From Micromussa lordhowensis (Eukaryota; Cnidaria; Anthozoa; Scleractinia; Lobophylliidae): a stretch of DNA of 64,000 nucleotides. The notes under the pieces were generated by a model. That model made no database searches and was not told where the DNA came from. It was given only the letters and a program-made list of their open reading frames with translations. The stretch lies in the NCBI GenBank assembly GCA_964020085.1, contig OZ026605.1, positions 7,015,328 to 7,079,327 of the forward strand. The letters are read 5' to 3'. This document shows, piece by piece, positions 1 to 10,419 of this stretch (position 1 is the stretch's first letter; each line of letters opens with the position of its first letter). Made by a program: the position numbers and the translations under genes.

Positions 1-1028
1 TAGTCTCGCTATCTCGCAAGTCTCGCATTTGCCAGTTCGCAACCCCTCTGAAGTAGAGAGTAAGTATGGCTCTCATAGAGCAGTCACAGACCAAGCAAAC
101 CTCCCTTTCCTTCAGCCATAATTATAAATCGAGATAAAGCATTGCATTTCTCGCATTGCTTTGAAAGATGACAATTAATGAATTAATGTTGTCACGGTCG
201 ACCTCAGCACGGGTTTATGGAAATATCTACTTCTCAAAACAAAGACAATTACAATGAGAACACGTGTAGAAAACAAAAGTACTTGTGGCGCTTTGTTAAA
301 ATATCAGAAAAGAACAAAAAGACCCAGCAAGACTTCTCATCAATATTTTTAATACGACTTTGACAGACCGAGGCTCTATATTTAACCAAAGTTGAAATTT
401 GGGGTCACCTCCAGCTGGGATTCAATGATTTTGCCTTCACTTTAAAAAGTCTCATTCTAACCAAAATCCATAAGAACCATTTGTTTGAACCAGTATGACA
501 GCTGCTGGATAAGACATATATGTGAAACACCTAGCTATTTATAATCTTGAAGTTGGTAAAGGTTCTAAATTAGCCCTCCTTGTGAATTGACGAAACTCCG
601 GCCGTTTCGGGCTTTAAGACGGAGCAAAGTAGAAGACTTTGCCCTGACAAATGGCTAATTTAGAAACGGCGCCAGCCTCGCGAACTCGCCGCGGCGGTCC
701 ATTGCGCCATGGGACAAACAAGGTATGAAAATTAAATTTCCTGTGTCAGTTTCTGTAGTCATGTAGTCATGAACCAGTCTGAGGGGGTGACTAGCCCCCT
801 GCAGACTTGCCAGAACCCCTATTTGCCAGTTTTCTCGGGGTACATGTCTGGCCTTCACAGCTACCGTAGCGGCCTCGGGACCTAAGTCTCACTGTACCTC
901 ACCCGGACAGGCATGTCCTTAACTCCGCTGTTGCCCACCTCCCACGAGCGAGGATGTTAGGGGTTGGCCTTTTGAGAGGCCGCCACGGCGGTAAATTGAT
1001 TTTTGTTAACTTGAAGTTGATAAAGCCA
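1..1028. other. Non-coding stretch, no gene seen
   Basis: No open reading frame here resembles a known protein. The part from about 590 to 960 is richer in G and C than its surroundings and may be old repeat DNA, but I could not assign it to a family. Confidence 0.4.
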
Positions 1029-1394
1029 TCCCAATATAATGTTTCGTTTCCCATCGCCCGACCGGCCTATTTTTTTCGAAAATTAAAACAAAAAAAACTT
1101 CCAGATTCACTAGTCAAAGAAGCAAGTACTTTAATTTGCAAGCACACGCGCGATCTTGTTTTGTTAACAACAATTGGTATGTGATGCCCTTACCTTTAAT
1201 TAACATCGATACTACGTTTTTAAATATACATCTTTTACCATCTGACTATCATGATTTTACAGATTAAACGTGTGATTTAATATGCAAAAGTAAACTGGAA
1301 CACAAGTGTTCATTCTTGTTTTTTTGTTTGGTCTGACCGACCGACCCACCATCACAAGAGACGTGGCGATGGGAAACGAAACATCTTATTGGGA
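1029..1394. repeat. Inverted-repeat element (possible MITE)
   Basis: A 30-bp arm at 1029-1058 (TCCCAATATAATG...CATCGCC) is repeated in inverse orientation at 1365-1394 with two mismatches. The 300 bp between the arms has no coding potential. This is the shape of a small non-autonomous DNA transposon, although no target-site duplication could be placed beside the arms. The truncated LINE begins about 45 bp to the right. Confidence 0.55.
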
Positions 1395-1438
1395 AGTCAC
1401 TTGCCACCGACGCAGCGAATCAGTTTCCAGTTTAGAAA

Positions 1439-1957
1439 TTGACATATGTTATTTGTTTTTGTAACATTGCCAGTCAGCTTGCAGTGAAAGAAAGAACAAA
1501 GCGTTCAGCTTATGTAACCATTGTGAGACCAAATTTGGAGTATGCTACTGCTGTGTGGGATCCATACAGACAAGAACACATTGATTCAATTGAAGCAGTC
1601 CAGCGGCGTGCGGCCAGATTTATCAAAAGAGATTATAAGAGAACTTCTTCCGTTACAGAAATGCTACAGTCACTTTTAGAGGATAGACGTAAAGCCCACC
1701 GATTGAATATATTTTATTTAGCACTTAACAACTCCATTGCATTGCCTATACCTGATTATTTTTCACCCAAACAACGTTTTACTAGATCATTTTCTAATGA
1801 TTCATTTATTCAAGCCAATTGCAATCATGATTATTATTTTTATAGTTTTTATCCAAGGACAATAAGAGACTGGAACTCCCTACCAAGCGGCATTCGTGCC
1901 AGTGTGGATTTTTCATCATTTAAAGATCACTGTTTCTCAGTTACTAGAAACAATTGA
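1439..1957 (+). pseudogene. 5'-truncated non-LTR retrotransposon, end of reverse-transcriptase ORF
   Basis: The reading frame encodes about 170 residues resembling the C-terminal end of the ORF2 protein of jockey/CR1/L2-type LINEs. Diagnostic parts are the segment around residues 24-32 (VRPNLEYATAVWDPY), then IEAVQRRAARFIKRDY, and near the end the block PRTIRDWNSLPSGIR. The catalytic reverse-transcriptase core with its YADD-like motif and the endonuclease domain are absent, so this is a 5'-truncated, immobile copy, which is the usual outcome of target-primed reverse transcription. No ATG starts the frame: the first codon is TTG and the true frame simply enters from the truncation point. The preserved frame up to a natural stop at 1957 suggests moderate age. 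The exact clade (CR1, L2 or Rex-like) cannot be settled from this part. Confidence 0.85.
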
Positions 1958-2165
1958 CCGCTGTAATTTATTTCATTTTATTATTGGTATTGTTGTTATT
2001 TTGTATTTTTCTTATTTATCAAGAAATAATTTTATCATTTGAAATTCTAATATATTACTGTACATAATTTTGCAAGTTTTTATTATTATTATTATTTATA
2101 TTGACTTGATGCGAAAGCGTTGTCAATTAATAAATGTATAGATGTAGATAGATGTAGATGTAGTA
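1958..2165 (+). mobile_element. LINE 3' untranslated region and short-repeat tail
   Basis: AT-rich sequence follows the LINE stop codon and ends in a reiterated TAGATGTAGA-type tail at about 2133-2165. CR1- and L2-like elements typically end in short tandem repeats instead of poly(A), so the tail fits the protein call and marks the likely 3' end of the insertion. Confidence 0.6.
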
Positions 2166-2511
2166 GTGTTGATGAAAAGTGTCTTCACGATACCATTTTA
2201 TTTTAACACAGGTTCTGTAACATGGTCATATTGGAGGTAGAGCAATTTCCTTATCTGTAAGTAATAACACCCGTTGCCTGCATTGTAGAGCCCAGTTAAA
2301 AATGAATCTGTAGGGAGCAATGTCGAGAGGGATTTATCGAGACCCCACTGCTGCCAGAAAATTTCTGTCTACTACAACTTCCATGGCTGTCGAAACATTT
2401 ATCATCCGATAACTGTTTACGAGACGCACAAAATACCCACACAGTATATAGTTGAAAACAAGGTCGGAAAAACAAGGAAACGGAAAAGAAACGATTTAGA
2501 GTTTTTAAACA

Positions 2512-2765
2512 CTGTAAAACAAGGTCTAGACTGCACCATTCAAGAAAACTCGATATGAGACGAATCGAATTCTCAAGACAAGTGACCCCATTTTTTTTAG
2601 CTGAACTGAACTGTTTTTCAGCCTTAAAAGTAAAACACCGTAAAACAAGGGTCTAGTCTACACGATTCAAGACAAAACTGAATATGAGTCGAGTCGAATT
2701 TTCAAGACAAGTGATCCCAATTTTTTTTGAGCTGAACTGAACTATTGTTCAGCCTCAAAAGTTCT
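2512..2765. repeat. 126-bp direct tandem duplication, two copies
   Basis: Copy 1 (about 2512-2637) and copy 2 (about 2638-2765) both run from GTAAAACAAGG through TCAAGACAAGTGA, a T-run, and AGCTGAACTGAACT. The copies differ by scattered substitutions and small indels, so the duplication is not recent. No coding potential is apparent. Confidence 0.8.
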
Positions 2766-3220
2766 TGTCTGCCCAGCCTCCTCAGTAGACGCACCCACGG
2801 AGAGCTTGCGGGCAGTGTAGTCTTAAAATCCAAGCGAAGGGTCTTTGCGGTTTCGCCGTCCGCGGTATGGTAGAAGCGTGTCATAAAATTAAGCGAAATT
2901 CTGCCTGCTACGCCGCAAGACATATAGCGTATCAACCATACTGCGAGCCAGTGTATTTTTCCACATTTCTGTCATTCACAAATGCCGTTCTGTGTATTGA
3001 TTCGTGTCTACATGTACGCGTATCGATCCACATATGTAAAAAGAAATTGGCTTTGATGCTATTCCTGAAAAAAAATTCAAAAAATCTCCATCGAAGCGTT
3101 GGTAGACAAACGAGCATATGGAAACCGAATGACAATAAGTGACTGATACATGCAGTTCTACTACGTCTGCGAACTCGTGTATCAATCGATCCGTGAATGA
3201 AAATGACGATTCCATTTACC

Positions 3221-3485
3221 ACGATTATCAGTTGAGTAAGGCGCGAACAATTGTGAAATTATGTTGTTGTCACGGGCAACTCGCTCCGTTTCCAGTGGCA
3301 ATTTGTCGACCGTTGACGTCAATGGCAGCAAACCGCGCGAAATAGTAGGCGACGACACAGGCGACGCACGGCGGACGATATTGTTACTAATGGCAACAGG
3401 TAAGTTGCCCGTGGCAACAACGTAATTTTAAGGCCAAAAATTCGTCATCAAACTTCCGTCGTGCCTTAACCAACTGATAATCGTA
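3221..3485. repeat. Imperfect inverted repeat (outer foldback)
   Basis: The left arm at about 3221-3300 carries CGATTATCAGTTG, TAAGGC and TTGTCACGGGCAACT. The right arm at about 3391-3485 carries the same blocks in reverse complement and order, with an extra 30-40 bp between them. It directly adjoins the second foldback at 3536-3652, so both may be parts of one composite element. Confidence 0.6.
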
Positions 3486-3535
3486 GTATATGACAATTAT
3501 TCCATGAGCCCGAGTTGGATATGAAGTGATAAAAT

Positions 3536-3537
3536 AA

Positions 3538-3611
<74 letters not shown>

Positions 3612-3612
3612 A

Positions 3613-3652
<40 letters not shown>
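3536..3652. repeat. Long hairpin with preceding half-copy
   Basis: The stretch AACAATTATTCCATGAGCGC at 3536 pairs with the reverse complement ending at 3652. The two arms run almost without interruption to a central GGCGC-GTA-GCGCC hairpin at 3588-3600, giving a stem of about 55 bp. A direct partial copy of the left arm (ACAATTATTCCATGAGC) lies just upstream at 3492-3533. The structure fits a palindromic MITE. Confidence 0.75.
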
Positions 3653-3670
<18 letters not shown>

Positions 3671-4957
3671 AAAATAAAGAACTAGACTACAATGAAAACG
3701 AAAAGGCCCAAAAAATCACGCATACGCACGCCATTTTTGTAGATCATGGTATAATGGCTCATATACTCATATACCGCTCGGTAAATATTCTGCCACTATT
3801 CACCTCGATTTCAAAGAATAATTGTTAATTATTATTCAACAAATTGTAACACTATCCAAATATGGTCATGGTGCTCTCGATATCTGTCATCCGTAGGTAA
3901 CAGATATCCGGCGGTATACGTAGCTTTGTACGTGGGAAGAAAAAGTGAAGTGAGAAAATGTCGACAGAGAGATTTACAAGGATTTAGGCTGTTTTGGAGT
4001 TTTTTAGCCAATCAAAAAGCTAGAAATGCAATAGTCGGAGCAGAGAATTTACTAATCAGTGGATAACTCAGAATGTGCTGATCACGTGTATGATGGAACT
4101 ATAAGTAACACGCACCATAGTGCGTAAATCATATTTCCCATGGTAAAACTTCCCGCTTGGGTTTTAGTTTCTGCGGTGTTAACCGGCGGCTACGTTTGCC
4201 AAAGAAAAAAAAACTGTCACGCATTTCAGTTTGTTTACAATGCCCTCAGAGCTAGAACTGCTTAAATTCGACGGACTTTTAGAGCGAACAGGACTGTCGT
4301 CCTGGAGTGTTAGGGTAAAATTTCTGGTATGGATAGAGGTACGATAGAGTAAAAAGCTGAATGGTCAGTTTGTTTTACTACCAGGTCTCGTTTCAGTTAA
4401 GGTGGGGCTTTACCTGAAAAAAGCACGCTTTTTGTATAGCCTGTAACAATCACAGTTTTAATCCAAACCCTAACAAACTATATATCACTGGAAAGCTTAT
4501 AATCCAAAGATTCTGAAAACAAACGTTTTTATGCACTGTCAGGAAAAGTAACCTGATACCAGGCTGTCAAAGGCACCACCTACAGTGCAAAACTCTTGGG
4601 TACTTGAGAAAAGATTTCTCTTTGCAGACTTCACAGACAAATAAGCTTTTTATGTTATTTCGAAGAATAGTAACTAATTGTTGATATGAATGAAGGATTT
4701 TGCAAAATTGTAAAATCACATGCCAAAAAATCTCAAGTTAAACCGTCAAAATGTGGGTGATTTTTCATTGATCATTTTTTCCTCAGCAAGTCAATATCTT
4801 AAATCCTTCTTGAAATATATCTTCTCAAAGGCAAAAATCGCTCTTTTTGAGAAAACAGACTTAAAGTTTACAACAAGTTATATATAATTGTTCAGGGAAA
4901 ACAATATGAGTGGGTGGGAAACTATCCAGATTTAGTTCTCAGAGGCTTAAGGGAGCC

Positions 4958-6118
4958 TTAGAATCCTCCAGGGTCATAGGTTGGTCCATCAATTTGAAGA
5001 AGGGCTTCTTCTCTTCTGGTCCGCACAAGTTGGAGTCCTGTCGGCGCTTTTTCTCCATGGCCGTAGCTTGAGCATTTGCTTTCCTCAAACGCTTGTGGTT
5101 CTTTAATTCTAAATGAATGTGTTGTGTGACTCCCACCAGGAATGGAAAGTGTATCCATTATTTCATTCCTACATTCTGCTCCTTTGTGGAAGTGGCAGAT
5201 GGCCGAAGCAGCAGCATAACGGAGGACTTTAAAACCATGATGCTTATGCTTGGGGCAACGCACCCAAACCGTACCATTGATACACTCATTTGGGTTTTGG
5301 GTGGTCCCCCAAATGCATCTTTCAAGTAACTTTGTGTCACTGAGTGTCATAAATGTTGGCCTGAGAAGTTCTAGAAATACCTCAGGCAAACAGTCATCAT
5401 CTTTGTAAGTTTTTGTCCCTGTTGTGACATCCTGCTGCCACCTACACCATGAGGTTTCTCCAAGAGGGCAGAACCGGTGCTGTTTGGCAGGATCTTGAGC
5501 TTTCACACTGTGGTTCAGAATTGCTATAATGTTCTTCTTCATGATATAAATGGCAACATCAACTTCTCTGTCAGTTGGATTGGACTTCTTTATAGTATTC
5601 TGGCGTATTGCCAGACCATAATGTTTCTGTAATTTTTTAATTTTTGTTTCAGTGAGCCTGCCATGCCCCCCTATGGGTTTGCCATCCTCCAGCTTTCCTT
5701 TTGTCCTTGCTTTCAAGTTTAAAAGGTGTTTGCCCATTCTCTTGTACGTGGCCAACACAATCCAACTTGATCACTTTGCATTCATCATACACATTTTCAA
5801 CAGTGTTGAATGCTTTGCTGTCCCCATCTGAGACCATCCATTTAAATAATAACTGTTTATTCACAAATCTAAGAAATCTAAGAAAAGTGAAAGGAGACAA
5901 AAGAGGTTAACCCTTTCTAGTTTGTAACGCATGTTGTGCAGTTCAATTGATCTCCTCCAAAGAATAGAAGCTCCCTCAACTTCCATGGCTGGTGAACTAC
6001 CATTGAAATTAATATCACACTCACCAGAGGCCAAATGTTCTCTTCTCCATTCCTGAAAATGTTCATCATCCCCTTCTAATGGACAATTACAATGAGCAAT
6101 GCGTGTGGAACAGCTCAC
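4958..6118 (-). pseudogene. Mutator-like (MULE) transposase remnant, frameshifted
   Basis: Three minus-strand frame segments line up in the order expected for the Mutator-like transposase family common in invertebrate genomes. Segment 1 (about 6118-5935) has HLASGECDINFNGSSPAMEVEG. Segment 2 (about 5860-5745) has the motif SDGDSKAF, which carries a likely catalytic aspartate, and ends CVGHVQ. Segment 3 (5758-4958, 266 codons) continues with KRMGKHL, IGGHGRLT, YGLAIRQN and the C-terminal hallmark TQNPNECINGTVWVRCPK. A frameshift lies near 5741-5746, between CVGHVQ and KRMGKHL. A second disruption of about 60 bp separates segments 1 and 2, where an intron-like pyrimidine tract ending in AG is also visible. 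The N-terminal third is not found. It is therefore a dead copy of a transposase that would have cut and pasted DNA in the nucleus. Family assignment is from motifs alone. Confidence 0.85.
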
Positions 6119-6159
6119 ATATTTTGGTGGGGCATAGCTTGTGTTTTACCTTTTGCATA

Positions 6160-8040
6160 AGGATAGCCGTATCATGCAGTCTTCTGTTCTGAAGCGTTGT
6201 TAGATCACTTTTATCCAGCAATACTTGATAGCTTGATTGCTTATCTAGAAAGATTCAAAGATGTTAGCAGTTGTTAAAATGACCGATCTAGCAAACTGGC
6301 TATGAGGCTATGAGATCACCTGAAATACACAAGATGCTCACAGCATTGCCCGAAATCATGCCATATCTATGGTGTCAAAGTTGTTGATTCTAGCAACGGC
6401 GCGATTAAAACCAGCGAAGGAAAGCGGTTACGTGTAAATGTCACAAGGAGCATCGTGGGCACCTTGGGCACATGATAGAAACCTCAGGAAATTTACCTCG
6501 GGAAATGTCGGTCACACTCACCAAATAAAAGTTTCCCGTGGTAAAAACGGTCATGTACCATGGTAAAAGTGTCCCGTGTAACCGCACATAATAAATGATT
6601 ACATAACAAGACGATGACATTGACTGGCAGTTACTTGACAGCCAGTGGTTTCATGCAATGACATGTATGCAAGCAGTTCGACTAGTCGTATCTCTGAAGA
6701 ACTCTACACCGTGCATTTGGAAGTTACAGAGCATCCGTTGTCGACTAAACAGCGTTAAAAAGGAAGAAAAGTGTTATTTTATTTGGTAAGTAATGTAATC
6801 TTCCTTGAGTAGTCGTGTATTTCGTGATCGTGTTGTGACCTGTTGAAGTCACGCTGATCTAGCATCATTACCAGCCTTGATTTCTTCGTTTCTTTTTAAT
6901 TGTTTGACCTAAATGTCTCTCATTTTATCGATGATTTGATATCTTTGTACTCAAGTCTACATTGATAGCATCTGTTGCATGATGAAAGTGATATCAGTCC
7001 GCGGGGAAGTTCATTATAACCTTATAATTTATGCAATGGCGGTAAAATCAAGAGAGCGCTTTGAGATGTGCGGGACTTTGCCGCTCACAGCACAAAGACA
7101 GAGCTCTCCGTGCAATAAAAAAGATAGCTTGAAAGAAATCCTCTGATACGTTGGTAGGCTATGTTTGAAAACGCTCTCGCGCTATTCGAGTCCGTGTATG
7201 TTCGCTGTTTTCGCCGAATTTTATACCGCACCAGTAGATGAACAAGATATTTTCATCGCGTGGAATTCGAGCGCATGTCAGTTCATTCAACACAAAGTGC
7301 ACGACGGCTTGAACGCGAAGCGCGTGCCGTCACCGCAAAGCAGGATACACGCTTCGCGCGCGAAAAGTTTGCAAATAATTTGCTTTTCCATTGCCTCTCC
7401 TTCGCAGACATTCTCTTGTTGGCTCGCGCCTTCTCGTACGTGGAGAGGAGTGTATGACAAGCCCACAGAATGTCTCCATAAGAGGCTATTCCATACTAAA
7501 AGTACTTACCCACCTTCTTCAGTTCTTACCTAATAATTTTCATAAGATCCTGTTGTTTTATCTGCCGAAAGCAATCAACTGAAATTTTAAAGAGAAGTTT
7601 ATTAGTAGTTTGTGTAGGAAGCAAAATTACGCGCGAAATTCGAATTTACTGTGGACAAGGGTTAGCCGCGAAGGGAATGGAGCGGAAATGCTCTCTGGGG
7701 CCTTGTCGTTAGCGCGCAAAATTGCGTCAACTATAGGTACTGGCTACCCAATTGACGATAATTGAAGTCGATAAATGGCGCGAGTGTTAAAAGCGAACCT
7801 TTTTCATCACACTACGACTGAGATCGACTGAGAGTCTGAGACCACGGGAGCTTTCCTAGAAATGGTCCGATAAAGTGACCAATCCTGAAAGCTTCAGTCG
7901 AAATCGACAGCAATAACGAAACAGAATTAGCGCAATCATCCTTGAAAACCAGTATGATTCTCTGCTGATATACCTGAGGCGGTGATGGAGCATGGATGAG
8001 GGAATGGTGTCACTAAACAACAGTGGATGAAAGGTATGGT
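6160..8040. other. Non-coding stretch, no gene seen
   Basis: Sequence between the transposase remnant and the AAC repeat. A consensus-like splice donor (TTGGTAAGTAATG) occurs near 6782, but nothing recognisable precedes it. The short frames at 7165-7580 have no family resemblance. Two motifs CRTGGTAAAA at about 6536 and 6569, with a third at 4139, lie around the transposase remnant and could belong to its element. Confidence 0.35.
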
Positions 8041-8045
8041 GCTAA

Positions 8046-8092
8046 TTAACAACAACAATTTAACTACAACAACAACAATAACAACAACGACA
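8046..8092. repeat. (AAC)n microsatellite, imperfect
   Basis: Runs of AAC triplets interrupted by TTT and AAT. Simple sequence repeat with no other signal. Confidence 0.9.
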
Positions 8093-8747
8093 AACAGTGT
8101 ATGAGAATTAAGGTCGTTTAGCTCCATGGCTAGGCCGCTTTCAAGTCAGTTCGCTCCATCAAAAAATTATATCACTCCACACTGGTCGTGCTCACTACCT
8201 CAGCTAACCTCAGCTTGGCAGTGGATTGAAGAACGTGGAAGGAATATTATAATCTATATGCGAGTTGGAACAAGCTGACTTGGAGAAATCTAACTATGGT
8301 GCCTGGATACCGTTGTATACCTTGTGGGCTGGAAAATTAAGAAATGTATAGGGACCAAACAATTTATACACTGCGTTGACAAAGTATTGTCACTTATTGA
8401 CATTGAAGATGTTGAAGTTTTGTTATTCAGATAGTTTGATATTTTTTAAGTTATCAATGATATCAAATAAGAGTTTTTCAAGATATTGAAGTTAAAAAGT
8501 AAGTGGGAAGGAGCTCGGTCAAGCTGGGGCGAACTCGATAGCTAGTTTCAGTCGATGTGGGCGCGAGCTCGGTAGGTGTAAACTCACTCAAGGTGCGAAA
8601 CCTTCGGGTACCACAGTATGTTTGACTTCATTCAACTGAGTATTCTAACGGTAAGAGCACGAGAGAATTTAAGTTTTTATGAGGGACTCTTGAGAAAATC
8701 GATGTGAACGTGAAACTGCAATTAGCAACTTGTGACAGGAGGACAGG

Positions 8748-9061
8748 TTTCGTTTCTTTAAACAACCCATAATAACCGTCAATTTGATGTTTGCCGTTTC
8801 GTTTAGAGCTTCGGGCTCGGGTGCATAAAATTACAATTAAGAGTTTAAAATCGCTGCACCTCCTTGACTTTTAATTTGGTCACACTTCCAACTCGTACTC
8901 CAGTTGTTAATGTTACTGTTTTTTGTTGATTAACTATAATAATCATGAGTTTCAAGTAGTTTCGTTTCTTTAAACAACCCATAATAACCGTCAATTTGAT
9001 ATTTGCCGTTTCTTTTAGAGCTTCGGGCTCGCGTGCATAAAAATCATGAGTTTCAAGTAGT
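8748..9061. repeat. 83-bp direct duplication, second copy flanked by a 20-bp direct repeat
   Basis: The block at 8748-8830 (TTTCGTTTCTTTAAACAACC ... GTGCATAAAA) recurs at 8960-9042 with three substitutions. The second copy is bounded on both sides by the same 20 bp, AATCATGAGTTTCAAGTAGT, at 8941-8960 and 9042-9061. The arrangement resembles an insertion of a nearby segment with a target duplication. Confidence 0.9.
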
Positions 9062-10336
9062 AGTCAATCTTGAATTCTTCAGAATTTTTGTAATGACAGA
9101 TAGGAGAACCTGGCGCTGTTTTCCTAAATCTTAAGGTGCCTTCTATTCGATCAATAATTCCAAAAATTTTGGAACAAGAGTGAATCGTTTGGAAACTTCC
9201 TGGGAAAGTTTAAAAAATATCCGAAAACGTATGACTTCCAAGATGCGAGCCATTACTTCAGCCGAAAATTGCAGAAATTTTGGGAACAATATAATCGAAA
9301 AAAATATATATTTTCGGGAAGAACTTTTTTAAAGTTTGGGTATGACCTCGTGAGGTTACCCACTTTTCCGAAAATGTCGGAAGCAATTTCCTGTCTAATA
9401 AAGTGAACTGGAAAATGATTTTATTGTTGCCATTACAAACTGCCGGATTAAATTAGATAAAAAAATGAAAATTAAATTAAATTAAAATTGAAAAATTATA
9501 GGGGTCGAATCGAACTGAAAGCGCTATCCGCTGAAGTCAAGATCTTCTTAAATCAGAATTACCGCCGCCTCACGTAATGAGTTTTTGTTTTTCTGCGAGT
9601 TTGTGAGTTTATGTTTTGTTGTTTCTCCTCATCTGTTTATTTGCCAAGGTAGTATAATCGTATGGAGAAATTCAATATTCGTTGCTCGTTGGACATCATA
9701 GAGAGCTTAGCGAGAGCGGACGGGCATAAACGCATGAACGTATTTTAAGACTAGACTTCTGAGACTTCAAAGCATCTGACCTTGTTAAATCTATTCATTT
9801 AACCTGCCATTACAAAATCTGCTAAGTCAATTAGTAGCACACGATTGCATACTGGTGTGTTGCTTTTTTCTTTATATTTGTTCTTGGACTAGACCGAAAC
9901 AGATTTCAATGTTCAAAAGACAGACGTCTTTAGATTGGCGCCTCTGTTTCTGAATTCCTGACCACAATAAGGAAGTTGGCGGCGTCCAGAAAGACAGGAC
10001 TGTTTACTTAGGCCAGCCTGAAAAAAAAAAAACAATCAGCGACGAGAAACGAACTTTTGTCTTACCGTAAGCTGTTTTTGTATTTCTGCATTGTCGGAAA
10101 TGTAGAGAGCGTTTGCGCGCTATCGCTGGCGTTTATCACCAGACTTTTATTTCTCAGAGGCTTCATTAGTGACAAACTACACAAATCCTTTAGTGAAACG
10201 AATAATATTCAGTTCGTCTTTACCTTCAATACCCAAACATCTTAATTTTGTTATATAAATGATAAGTTTTTTAGCTTAGCTTAGTTCGTCACTGATTGTA
10301 AAGACACACGTATGTGACTGATTTTTATAAATAATT

Positions 10337-10363
10337 CTACTTGTACTACTATTACTACTACTA

Positions 10364-10401
<38 letters not shown>

Positions 10402-10419
10402 ACTACTACTTCTACTATC
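10337..10419. repeat. (TAC)n/(TGC)n compound microsatellite
   Basis: Triplets of TAC/CTA run through to 10380, followed by a pure block of GCT at 10381-10400, and then TAC again. The internal switch to TGC and back is consistent with expansion of a mutated triplet. No open frame of interest uses it. Confidence 0.95.
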
